A DNA stretch of 64,000 nt, taken from the NCBI RefSeq assembly GCF_001701025.1, contig NZ_CP016793.1, positions 6,138,001 through 6,202,000 on the forward strand. The letters are read 5' to 3'. The notes beneath the pieces were generated by a model, which searched no databases, was not told the origin of the DNA, and saw only the letters and a program-made list of their open reading frames with translations. The DNA is from Lentzea guizhouensis. GTDB taxonomy: Bacteria; Actinomycetota; Actinomycetes; Mycobacteriales; Pseudonocardiaceae. This document shows positions 43,910 through 53,132 of the stretch, one piece after another. Within the stretch, counting starts at the first letter, position 1; every line of letters begins with the position of its first letter. Made by a program: the position numbers and the translations under genes.

Positions 43910-44735
43910 ATGGAAGAGCCGGGCAACGGCAGCAACCTGAAGCGAGCAGCGCTGTACGGCGTCGCGGGACTGATGACGGCCGCGCTCGGCGCGTCGGCGG
44001 TCAACGTGCTCGCCACGGAGGACACCAAACCGGAACAGCGGCAGGCGGCTCAGCCGGCGCCTCCCGCCACCCCGAAGCCGGCGGAGCCCACACCGCCCCC
44101 CGCACCGAAACCGGTCCCCGTCCCGCAGGCGGAGACCACGCCGCCCGCACCGCAGCCACCGCCGGTGGCGGAAACAGCGAGTCCGATCCGCAGCCCGCCG
44201 CACGACCGGCCGCCCAACCGCCCAACCGGCCGCGCAGCCCGCCGCGCCGCTCGTGGAGCAGCCGATGGCGCCGAAACCGGTTGTGCCGCAAGCAGTCGTG
44301 GCCGCCGTCAAGACGCAGCCGCCCGCACCGCCGGTCGACACGAGCGCCCAGGCCCAGCCGGGCGAGGCGAAGGTCGTCGTGCACACGTCGTCCTCGGCTT
44401 CCGCTCCCGTCAAGAAGCCCTCGCCCGCGGATCAGGCGTTGAAGAAGGCGAAGTCCGAGGCGACCGAGGCGAAGAAGAAGGTCAAGCACGCCGAGAAGCA
44501 GCTGTCCGAGGCGAAGAAGGACTACGAGAAGAAGAAGGGCGAGATCAAGAAGATCCAAAAGCAGAAGAAGGAGGAGAAGAAGACGACGAAGAAGAAGCCC
44601 AAGCCGCCGGTCGCGCCCGTGCTGACGGCGAAGACCTCACCGGACATGCAGAAGCGGCTGCATGTGCACAGCAGCAAACACAAGTCCGGCAAGAAGGTGA
44701 CCATCACGGTGTCGTCGTCGGCACACAGCGGGTGA
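43910..44735 (+). pseudogene. Pro/Ala- and Lys-rich membrane-anchored protein, frame interrupted twice
   Basis: ATG 43910 after CGAGGAG opens MEEPGNGSNLKRAALYGVAG, one hydrophobic helix, then a proline/alanine-rich stretch (PAPPATPKPAEPTPPPAPKP). Near 44180-44215 the coding signal moves frame twice. From about 44220 it continues AAPLVEQPMAPKPVVPQAVV, then a Lys/Glu-rich coiled-coil (KKAKSEATEAKKKVKHAEKQ, KKDYEKKKGEIKKIQKQKK) and a KSGKKVTITVSSSAHSG end at 44735. Pieces together would make about 270 residues: an inner-membrane anchor, cell-wall-spanning Pro segment and charged rod. Either a pseudogene or two sequence errors in a repetitive GC-rich stretch. It precedes two more envelope genes. 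Confidence 0.65.
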
Positions 44736-44740
44736 GAGGC

Positions 44741-45181
44741 ATGCCCACGAAGCGACTGTCGTTCGACGAGTACGGCTCCTCCACAGTGGACAACGAGTTC
44801 GCCGAAGACACCAAACCGTCCTACAACTCTTACTACGTGGTCATGCCGGAGGAGGTCCGGCAGTCCGATGTCGACTCCTCGCCTGGCGATGCCGAGGACT
44901 ACGACGACGTCGAGGACTACGACGATGCTGTCGTCGGCGCGGACTACGACCACGAGCCGTCCCGGCGAGAGCCGATGAGCAGCGCCAAGGCCGGCAACAT
45001 CGGCGGGATCTCCACAGCACTGGTGGCAGGAGCTGTCCCGGCTGTGGTCTTCGACCTGCTGCCCGCCGCCCTGGCAGGTGGCCTCGCGGCCGGCCTGTTC
45101 GGCGGACTCATGGGTCGTTGCATCGGAATCGAGCTGCAGCAGCGCAGGCAGCGCAGGAGGGAGGCCGAGCACCGACTTTGA
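44741..45181 (+). CDS. Acidic membrane protein of the toxin locus (146 aa)
   Basis: ATG 44741 follows the previous stop by 5 bases. The N-terminal half is acidic and Tyr/Ser-rich (DAEDYDDVEDYDDAVVGADY). The C-terminal half has a long glycine-rich hydrophobic stretch (ISTALVAGAVPAVVFDLLPA, ALAGGLAAGLFGGLMGRCIG) and ends in basic residues. It may be an unstructured cytosolic domain tied to the membrane by a helical hairpin. No family recognised. Position before the secreted repeat protein suggests a linked envelope role. Confidence 0.6.
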   Translation: MPTKRLSFDEYGSSTVDNEFAEDTKPSYNSYYVVMPEEVRQSDVDSSPGDAEDYDDVEDYDDAVVGADYDHEPSRREPMSSAKAGNIGGISTALVAGAVPAVVFDLLPAALAGGLAAGLFGGLMGRCIGIELQQRRQRRREAEHRL

Positions 45182-45237
45182 GAGGAATGGCGGCGAGCAC
45201 CTGGCCGACCTCATCAACTGAGTCGAGAGGCGGATGG

Positions 45238-47694
45238 ATGGAAAGCACCAGGTCTTCACCCTCGAGATCGATCCTGTACGCGTTGTCGGGTAGCGCTGTC
45301 TCCGTTTTCTTCGCACTTGTCGCCGTGCAACAGGCACAGGCGGCACCCGCGCCACCTCCACCGCCCGCTCCGCAGAAGAAGGTGGTGGAGAACAGGCAGG
45401 TCGAGAACCGGAAGCGCGTGGACGCCGGCGCTTCGGGGCGCAACGAGCAGACCGGCAAGACGCAGCGCCAGGCCGCGGCGAAGAAGGTGGCGGAGAAGAA
45501 ACAGGTCGAGAACCGGAAGCGCGTGGACGCCGGCGCTTCCGGACGCAACGAACAGACCGGCAAGAAGCAACGTGCCGTCAAGGCAGAGAAGAAGAAGGCG
45601 GAAGACAAGAAGAAGGTCGAGGAGCGCAAGCGGGTCGATGCCGGTCCGTCGGGTCGTAACGAGCAGACCGGTCAGCTCAAGCGCAGGGCGGAAGCGGAGC
45701 GGAAGGCTGCGGCGGACAGGAAGAAGGTCGAGGAGCGCAAGCGGGTCAACGCTGGTCCGTCGGGTCGTAACGAGCAGACCGAGCGTGGTAAGCGTCAGCG
45801 TCAGGCGGAACAGAAGGCTGCCGAAGACAGGAAGAAGGTCGAGGAGCGCAAGCGGGTCGACGCCGGTCCGTCGGGCCGTAACGAGCAGACCGGTCAGCTG
45901 AAGCGCAAGGCGGAAGCAGACCGCAAGGCCAGAGCAGCCGAGTACAAGCGGCAGGTGGAGAACCGGCGCCTGGTCGACGCCGGCCCGTCGGGCCGCAATG
46001 AGCAGACCGGTCAGCTCAAGCGCAGGGCGGAAGCGGAGCGGAAGGCGGCCGCGGACAGGAAGAAGGTCGAGGAGCGCAAGCGGGTCAACGCTGGTCCGTC
46101 GGGTCGTAACGAGCAGACCGAGCGTTTGCAGCGTCAGCGTCAGGCGGAGAGGAAAGCGGCTGAGGACCGGAAGAAGGTCGAGGAGCGTAAGCGTGTCGAT
46201 GCCGGTCCGTCGGGTCGCAATGAGCAGACCGGTCAGCTCAAGCGCAAGGCGGAAGCAGACCGCAAGGCCAGAGCAGCCGAGTACAAGCGGCAGGTGGAGA
46301 ACCGGCGCCTGGTCGACGCCGGCCCATCGGGCCGCAACGAGCAGACCGGCCAGCTCAAGCGCAGGGCGGAAGCGGAGCGGAAGGCGGCCGCAGACAGGAA
46401 GAAGGTCGAGGAGCGCAAGCGGGTCAACGCTGGTCCGTCGGGTCGCAACGAGCAAACCGAACGTTTGCAGCGTCAGCGTCAGGCGGAGAGGAAAGCGGCT
46501 GAGGACCGGAAGAAGATCGACGAGCGCAAGCGGGTCGACGCCGGGCCGTCGGGTCGCAATGAGCAGACCGGTCAGCTGAAGCGCAAGGCGGAAGCAGACC
46601 GGAAAGCGCGAGCAGCCGAGTACAAGCGGCAGGTGGAGAACCGTCGCCTGGTCGACGCCGGCCCGTCGGGCCGCAACGAGCAGACCGGCCAGCGCGCCGC
46701 ACTTGCAGAACGCCTGCGCCACCAGCGCGCCGAACAGGCGCGCGTCGCGCAGGGCCTGGTGGACTACCACGACGCGCTGGCGGGGAGGCCGGTCGGCCAA
46801 CGGACCGGCATGATCGTGGAGAAGGTGGGTCCCGGTCTCAGCAAGGTCACCAACCCGAAGACCGGAGAGGTCAGCCTCAACAACTTCCGCCTGGGCAAGG
46901 ACGCCCCTCCTGCGGAGCGGCTGATCCCGTTGCTGAGCAGGAAGACCGAGCGGGACCTGACCTCCTGCCCACCGGACCTGTGCCAGCCCGGCCCGCCCAG
47001 TTATCTGGCCTGGAAGACGGCGAACCACCTCGGTGACCTGTGCGCCGACTCCGAGATCGAGTGTGGCCGTGAGTTCGACCAGGAAGTGGCCGCCACCATC
47101 GCCAACCTCGGCGTGCAGCCGCGGAGCCCCGAGCAGGCTCGCAACGATCTCAACGCACATGCGGTGGCAAGCTCGGTCGGCGCTGTCTCCAGAGTCCGCC
47201 CAGCCACCAGTCCTCTGCCCCGGGGCAACCCACCTCCTCCGCCGGTGGCGGAACCACGGGTCCCGCCCCAGGGACCGCGCACGGGCGGGCCGTCGAACGC
47301 ACCCGCGGCCCAGGGAGGCTCCACGCCCCCGCAGGGACCGCCGCCGGGGTCCGGGCCCAACCAGGGCGGGCAACAGCCCGGACGGCCGACGAACGGCAAC
47401 GTCGCGGACGGGCCGCGGCTCCGAGCGCAACTGGCGGGCCAGGAGATCGCCGGAGGCCACGCGTACACCAAGCACGTGGTCGAACGGGGCGAGTTCCGGG
47501 GTGTGCACACGCGGGAGCAGTTCGCCGAGGTCATCGAGAAGACGATCGCCAAAGGCGAGTCACGTCAGCTGTCGAACGGGAGGACGGCATACTGGCACGA
47601 AGGTGTGGTGGTCATCAGAAATCCCCGAGCCCCCGACGGTGGCACGGCGTTCGCGCCGACGAACGGGCGGCAATACTTCCTGACTGTGCAGTAG
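45238..47694 (+). CDS. Secreted repeat protein with C-terminal toxin-like domain
   Basis: ATG 45238 was chosen (MESTRSSPSRSILYALSGSA); 818 residues. A signal peptide ends VAVQQAQA/AP near residue 36. Residues 55-485 are twelve copies of a ~37-residue, strongly charged repeat with core DAGPSGRNEQTG. A linker domain with GMIVEKVGPGLSKVTNPKTG and four to five Cys (SCPPDLCQPGPP, LCADSEIECG) follows, then a Pro/Gly spacer. The last 79 residues (740-818) contain GHAYTKHVVERGEFRGVHTR, NGRTAYWHEGVVVIRNPRAP and TAFAPTNGRQYF. This end has the shape of small RNase-type toxin domains at the C-termini of polymorphic toxins. Nuclease activity is inference. The 66-residue gene 9 bases downstream fits an immunity protein. 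Confidence 0.78.
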   Translation: MESTRSSPSRSILYALSGSAVSVFFALVAVQQAQAAPAPPPPPAPQKKVVENRQVENRKRVDAGASGRNEQTGKTQRQAAAKKVAEKKQVENRKRVDAGASGRNEQTGKKQRAVKAEKKKAEDKKKVEERKRVDAGPSGRNEQTGQLKRRAEAERKAAADRKKVEERKRVNAGPSGRNEQTERGKRQRQAEQKAAEDRKKVEERKRVDAGPSGRNEQTGQLKRKAEADRKARAAEYKRQVENRRLVDAGPSGRNEQTGQLKRRAEAERKAAADRKKVEERKRVNAGPSGRNEQTERLQRQRQAERKAAEDRKKVEERKRVDAGPSGRNEQTGQLKRKAEADRKARAAEYKRQVENRRLVDAGPSGRNEQTGQLKRRAEAERKAAADRKKVEERKRVNAGPSGRNEQTERLQRQRQAERKAAEDRKKIDERKRVDAGPSGRNEQTGQLKRKAEADRKARAAEYKRQVENRRLVDAGPSGRNEQTGQRAALAERLRHQRAEQARVAQGLVDYHDALAGRPVGQRTGMIVEKVGPGLSKVTNPKTGEVSLNNFRLGKDAPPAERLIPLLSRKTERDLTSCPPDLCQPGPPSYLAWKTANHLGDLCADSEIECGREFDQEVAATIANLGVQPRSPEQARNDLNAHAVASSVGAVSRVRPATSPLPRGNPPPPPVAEPRVPPQGPRTGGPSNAPAAQGGSTPPQGPPPGSGPNQGGQQPGRPTNGNVADGPRLRAQLAGQEIAGGHAYTKHVVERGEFRGVHTREQFAEVIEKTIAKGESRQLSNGRTAYWHEGVVVIRNPRAPDGGTAFAPTNGRQYFLTVQ
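45400..46692 (+). repeat. Twelve tandem coding repeats with a three-unit higher-order period
   Basis: Each ~111-bp unit encodes VE-R-R-(V)-D/N-AGPSGRNEQT plus a charged helix. Units 5-7, 8-10 and 11-12 repeat a 39+37+37-residue block (about 339 bp) almost word for word: ...RKARAAEYKRQ, ...RKAAADRKK, ...RKAAEDRKK. This points to recent unequal crossing-over at the DNA level. The first two units are more diverged (AGASGRNEQTGK). Confidence 0.93.
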
Positions 47695-47703
47695 GGACGA
47701 TCA

Positions 47704-47904
47704 ATGGATGTCATCGAAGTGCACGACGACCGGGCCGTTGTCTCGCTCGGAGCGGATGAAATACGATCGATCATGAACTCCATCAACGAGGCCCTCGAAG
47801 CTGTCGAGGACTGGGAGTTCTCCACCCGCCTCGGCGTGGAGAAGGACTCCGTCAGGTCCTTGTGGACACAGCTCGACCAGGTGCGCGGCCAGCTCAAGGA
47901 CTAG
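47704..47904 (+). CDS. Small acidic protein, candidate immunity protein
   Basis: This 66-residue acidic protein (MDVIEVHDDRAVVSLGADEI, then INEALEAVEDWEFSTRLGVE and SVRSLWTQLDQVRGQLKD) begins 9 bases after the stop of the toxin-like gene. Two strands followed by helices; no membrane segment. Small acidic proteins encoded immediately after polymorphic toxins usually neutralise the toxin by binding its active site. No family is recognised, so the role is inferred from position, size and charge. Confidence 0.65.
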   Translation: MDVIEVHDDRAVVSLGADEIRSIMNSINEALEAVEDWEFSTRLGVEKDSVRSLWTQLDQVRGQLKD

Positions 47905-47996
47905 CACGGCCCGCCGACTGGACCGGCTATCAGGAACGTGCGCGCGAACGGCGGGACGTCTCGCCTGCGAGGACTGCGCGCAAAGCTGCACTGAAG

Positions 47997-48045
47997 CGAG
48001 GCCGAGGACCATGCGCCGGCAAGCCCGGCCTGGTCCTCGGCCTCG
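47997..48045. terminator. Strong terminator after the toxin locus
   Basis: A 15-base perfect stem pairs 47997-48011 with 48031-48045 (CGAGGCCGAGGACCA and its complement) around a 19-base loop that itself can pair. It ends the toxin/immunity transcript. The whole 47905-48206 stretch holds no convincing gene; a short open stretch from 48109 (VPVGEDAFTAAEVVRATLAK) has coding-like composition but no family match and no clean start, so I leave it uncalled. Confidence 0.8.
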
Positions 48046-48206
48046 GCTCGGCCGATGTGCAGACGGCGGCATCCTGGTGTCGGCACCGCGAAGGACGGCC
48101 TCTAGGAGGTGGTGCCGGTGGGGGAGGACGCGTTCACCGCGGCGGAGGTCGTGAGGGCCACGCTCGCGAAGTGGGAGGCGCGCGAGGTGGTCTGCAGTCT
48201 CGGGGC

Positions 48207-48401
48207 TCACTCCTTGGTCCGGTTGCGCCGCACCAGGTCCGCGATGCCGTCCACGAGGAATCCGCCGAGGGCACAGCCGAGCAGGACCAACACCCAGTCG
48301 GCTTCTTCGATGAACACGAACCCGATCACGGTCGCGACCAGCAGCAGCGGACCGACGATCGCGTAGTAACGTGCGGAGTGTTGCTGTGGTTGGTCCTCCA
48401 T
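48207..48401 (-). CDS. Small two-helix membrane protein (64 aa)
   Basis: ATG 48401 gives MEDQPQQHSARYYAIVGPLL with two hydrophobic helices (VGPLLLVATVIGFVFIEEA and WVLVLLGCALGGFLVDGIA) and a basic tail (DLVRRNRTKE). A longer frame to 48548 has no ribosome-binding site. Function unknown. Same strand as, and downstream of, the spore-pigment cluster, but 226 bases away. Confidence 0.6.
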   Translation of the reverse strand: MEDQPQQHSARYYAIVGPLLLVATVIGFVFIEEADWVLVLLGCALGGFLVDGIADLVRRNRTKE

Positions 48402-48627
48402 CAGAACAGTTTCGCAATCTCCGGGCAGCCGCGCGACGCCTTCGAGTGCGCCGCCCAGGCCGCCCTTCACCGTGCCGGCTCCGGCACAGCCGAGTCCGGC
48501 GGTGGCGACCGAGGCCGGAATCCCTCCGAACGCACCGGCTCCAGCCACCCCTTCGCGTCATCGTCGCCTACCAGCGAATGCGCGACCGGCTCGACCGCGA
48601 TTTCGAGCTACGTCCCCGAAACGGCGG

Positions 48628-49299
48628 TCATGTCACTGCTCCCACCGAACGGTCGGTCACCAGGGTCATCGGCCGTGCCAGCCGCGCGAACGGCGTGACC
48701 AGGCCGACCAGCGGCACCGGGGGTGACTCGTCGTCCGCCTCGGTCAGGTGCACCACCAGATCGCGACGCCGGAACACGGTGGTTCCGCCGGAGACGACGG
48801 TGATGCCGGCGAGACGCCGGGCCAGTTCGCCGGCGTGCCCTGGCAGCGACTCGTACAGGACGGCCCTGCGCGGCAGGCGACCCGTGCGGCCGTTGCCGGA
48901 CGCCACCCGCATCACGGTGGTCGCCAGGAAACGGCGGAGGCTCGCCTCGTCGGTCACGTCGCAGTCGTGGACCAGGTGCGGCCGCAGCCGCTGCTCCACC
49001 GCCAGGATCTGGGGCTGCCCCGTCAGGTGCCGGACGGCTTGCGAGGGAGGGCAGGTGATGTCCACGACCCGCACCACGACACGCCCTGCCATGAAGACCG
49101 ACGTGCGTTCCAGCAGCGCCCATCCCGTCTCCGGCCTGCACACCGGAAGGTGTGCGCACCCGAAGAGGATGTCGGCCGCAACCGCCTCCGATCCGGCCCG
49201 CACCGGGAACGTCAACGCATAGCGGTCCACGGTTCGACCGCCGGTCATCGTGACCGCCGGGAAGCCACCACGGTGGCCACCGTGAGGCCGCTCGTTCAT
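48628..49299 (-). CDS. SchA/CurD-like domain protein, second copy in the spore-pigment cluster
   Basis: This protein of 223 residues from ATG 49299 overlaps the hydroxylase stop by 4 bases. The core [38 protein letters not shown] and [20 protein letters not shown] match the SchA/CurD family, known almost only from actinomycete spore-pigment clusters (whiE ORFI, sch, cur). Function is unproven; a role in late modification or anchoring of the pigment is assumed. A clear paralogue lies at 54768-55376, at the other end of the cluster. Confidence 0.88.
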   Translation of the reverse strand: MNERPHGGHRGGFPAVTMTGGRTVDRYALTFPVRAGSEAVAADILFGCAHLPVCRPETGWALLERTSVFMAGRVVVRVVDITCPPSQAVRHLTGQPQILAVEQRLRPHLVHDCDVTDEASLRRFLATTVMRVASGNGRTGRLPRRAVLYESLPGHAGELARRLAGITVVSGGTTVFRRRDLVVHLTEADDESPPVPLVGLVTPFARLARPMTLVTDRSVGAVT

Positions 49300-50841
49300 C
49301 GGAACAGCACCTGGTCGAGCACGGTCGGCAGGACATCGGGATGGGGAGCGGCCGGGCTGCGCCACGCGATGAACCCGTCCGGACGGATCAGGACGGCGCC
49401 GTCGTCGTTGATGCCGTAGCGGCGGGTGAAGTCGCCGGTGGGGTCGTGCAGGGTGTCGCCGATGCGGTGCTGCTCGACACAGGCGCCCGAGAGGTCCGGA
49501 GCCTGCTGCCAGTCCGGGCCGACGACGAGCACCAGGCCGCGTCCCATGAGGTCGACAGTGGACAGTGTGGTGCCGTTGTGCTCCAAGGTGTGGTGAGGTG
49601 CGCGGCAGCCTGGTGCGGCGGTGGGGTGGTCGGGATCTTCCACCGGGCTGGGAGTGGGGGTGCCGTCCGGGACGAAGGCGCCTTCGGGGTAGGTGTAGCC
49701 GAACATCGTCGCCCGTTGGCGGATGGCGCTGTCGCGTGCGTCGCCCGGCTTGCCGTTGACCAGGCCGTACCGCTCGACGGTCAGCGCGGTGGTGTGCCGG
49801 GCCACGGGGAGGCGTTCGGTCTCGTAGGTGTCCAGCAGGCCTGAACCGGCCACACCGCGTTGGTGCAGTGCGATCTTCCACGCCAGGTTGAAGACGTCCT
49901 GGACAGCGGTCGCCACGCCGAAAGTGCCCACGGGCGGCATGACGTGAGCGGCGTCGCCGGCGATGAACGCCCGGCCGACGCGCATGCGGTGGGCGACCTG
50001 GCCGGAAATCTCCCACGGGATCTCGGACACGCGGTCGATCACGATCGGCAGGTCGTCGACGCCGATGGCCGTGCGCAACAGGTGCACGCACCGCTCCTCG
50101 GTGAAGTCGGCGACGTCGTCACCGGGTCCCAGGGAAACGGCGAACCGCCACCGCTTCGCGCCGTCGATGGATGTGAGGAACCCGTGCACGGCGGGGTTGC
50201 GCACGGTCAGCGCGACGATCTTGCGCCCGTCCAACGGTTCGCGGAGATCGGCGTCGAAGTAGATGTTGACCTTGCGCGCCAGGAGGTCCGAGCCGTCCTG
50301 CCCGACGTCGAGCATGCGGCGGACAGGACTGTGCGCGCCGTCCGCCACGATGAGGTGGCCGGCACGAACACGCTCTTGCCGCCCGGTGTGGTGATCGCGC
50401 ACCAGCGCGACAACGCCGTCGGGATTGTTGTCCACCGCCACCACCTCGTGGTGGTAGCGCACGTCCGCGCCGGCCTCGACGGCGTGTGCGCGCAGCAGCG
50501 GTTCGAGCTGGTTCTGGTCGATCGCGGCCCACCGGCAGGGGCTCAGCGCGTCCGAGCCGGTGTCGAGGCGGTTGGGCAGCCGCAGCAGTTCCGGGCCCGC
50601 CATGGTTTTGGCGTGGGCGACGACGGTGTGGTCGGCGATCGGTGACCGCACCCGCCCGATGGCCTGCTCCAGGCCCACGGCGCGGTAGAGCTCCATCGTG
50701 CGCGGGTTGAGCGCGCGGGCCCTGGGATCGGTCGACGGTTCGGGGTGGCGCTCCACCAGCAGGGCCGGCACGCCGTACCGGGCGAGGAACACGGCGGCGG
50801 ACAGGCCGGCCACGCCCCCGCCCGCGATCAGCACCGGGATC

Positions 50842-50849
<8 letters not shown>
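49296..50849 (-). CDS. FAD-dependent polyketide hydroxylase (WhiE ORFVIII-like)
   Basis: This 517-residue enzyme has FAD motif GGGVAGLSAAVFLARYGVPA, DG motif LIVADGAHSPVRRMLDVGQD and GD motif AFIAGDAAHVMPPVGTFGVA, plus the C-terminal thioredoxin-like part (LVLVVGPDWQQAPDLS). In the Streptomyces coelicolor whiE set a hydroxylase of this type acts last on the pigment. It overlaps the cyclase stop by 8 bases and the downstream SchA/CurD start by 4, so it is part of one translated unit. Confidence 0.9.
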
Positions 50850-51860
<1,011 letters not shown>

Positions 51861-53132
51861 TCACATACCTCCGCTGGTCGGTGATTCCGGGTGGCGCAGC
51901 ACGAGCGCAGAGTTCCCGCCGTACAGGCCGCGGGACAGCACCAAGACGGTGCGCAGGTCGACCGGGCGGGCGGCGCCGGTGACCAGGTCGAGGTCGAACC
52001 GGCATCCGCGCACGCCTGGAGTCGGCGGCACGACACCGTGTTCGAGGGCCAGCACCGCGGTGGCGACGTCCAGCACGGCCGCGGCGGCGTAGCAGCGCCC
52101 GTACCCGGCTTTGGGCGCGGTCACCGGCACCCGGCTCGCGCGCTCGCCCAGCAGGCGGAGCGCCTCGGCTTCGGCGGCGTCAGCACCCGGGTCGGCCATC
52201 GCGTCGAGGAACACCGCGTCCACGTCGTCGGGGGACAGGGCTGCCTCGGCCAGCGCGCCCGTGGCGGCTTGCAGCAGTCCCTGCGCCGACCGGTCGAACT
52301 GCCGCCGACCGGTGGTCGCGCAGTGCCCGCCACGCTTTCACGGCAGCACCCGGCGTGCGCGTCGGCGTCCTCCACGACGAGCATGGCGCCGCCCTCGCCG
52401 GGCGAACCCCGGCCCGCGGTGAACGGCTGATAGGCCGTGGCCGGGTCGCCGGAGGTGCTGAGCAGCCCAACCGAGCTGGCAGCACATGGTACGGGCAGAA
52501 CGGGGCTTCCGCGCCGCCGAGCATGGCCCGCGCGCCTCGTCGCAGCTCACCCCGGCGGCGGCGAGGACGTCCAGGCCGCCCGCCTCGTCGGCGACCAGCA
52601 CCCCGGACGGGCCGCGCAGGCCGTTGCCGATGGAGATCTGGCCGGAGCACGCCGCGTAGAACCAGGCGATCGACTGGTAGGGGCCCACGTGCTCGGGTCC
52701 GTGCCGCCACAGCCGTTCGATCTCCCGCTGGCCGAACTCCACACCGCCGCTGTAGCTGGCCGTCATCACGCCAAACTCGAAGGGCGCAACCGCCGCCGGG
52801 TCCAGCGCGGCGTCGCGCAGCGCCAGGTCGGCGGCGGCGAGGGCGAAGTGGGTGAACCGGTCGGTCTGCACGGTGATCCGCGGTTCGACCCACCCGTCCG
52901 GTCCGAACCCGGTCACCTCGCCCGCCACGGTGACCGGGTAGGGGTTGGGCTCGAACCGCCCGATCGGCGCCAGCGCGACATGTCCATCGCGCACGGCAGG
53001 CCAGAACTCGTCGACTCCCAGGCCGCTCGGGGCGATCACACCGAGACCGGTCACGACGGGCGCGGAACCGGTGGGCGCGGAACCGCTGGGCGCGGAACCG
53101 GTGGGCGCGGCGCTCACGGCGGCGGGGCTCAC
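51861..53132 (-). pseudogene. Chain-length factor (KS-beta) of the spore-pigment PKS, split across four frames
   Basis: GTG 53132 overlaps the KS stop by 4 bases. The first ~200 residues are clean (PVVTGLGVIAPSGLGVDEFW, YSGGVEFGQREIERLW, GQISIGNGLRGPSGVLVADE). After GGLDVLAAAGVSCDEAR the frame changes near 52530 (AMLGGAEAPFCPYHV), again near 52480 (LLSTSGDPATAYQPFTAGRG, GEGGAMLVVEDADAHAG), and again near 52340 (RRQFDRSAQGLLQAATGALA). It then ends normally (VTAPKAGYGRCYAAAAVLDV...GGNSALVLRHP). All four pieces are recognisably one ~410-residue CLF, so sequence errors are as likely as decay. Where most CLFs have Gln opposite the KS cysteine, this one has Glu (VADEAGGLD). Confidence 0.85.

Noticed and set aside
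44253..44735. Independent 160-residue Lys-rich gene
   Set aside because: Its GTG start has no ribosome-binding site and the sequence continues the Pro/Ala spacer of the gene starting at 43910; a frameshifted single gene explains it better.
45400..46692. CRISPR array
   Set aside because: Repeats are contiguous and in frame with codon structure, with no unique spacers and no cas genes.
45256..47508. 750-residue antisense frame over the repeat protein with leucine-rich repeats
   Set aside because: Its repeats are the mirror of the coding-strand repeats. Only the plus strand has a signal peptide, a sensible start and a toxin-like end.
48109..48200. Possible small gene starting VPVGEDAFTAAEV
   Set aside because: Coding-like for about 28 residues only, then runs into the antisense of a better-supported membrane protein; no family match.
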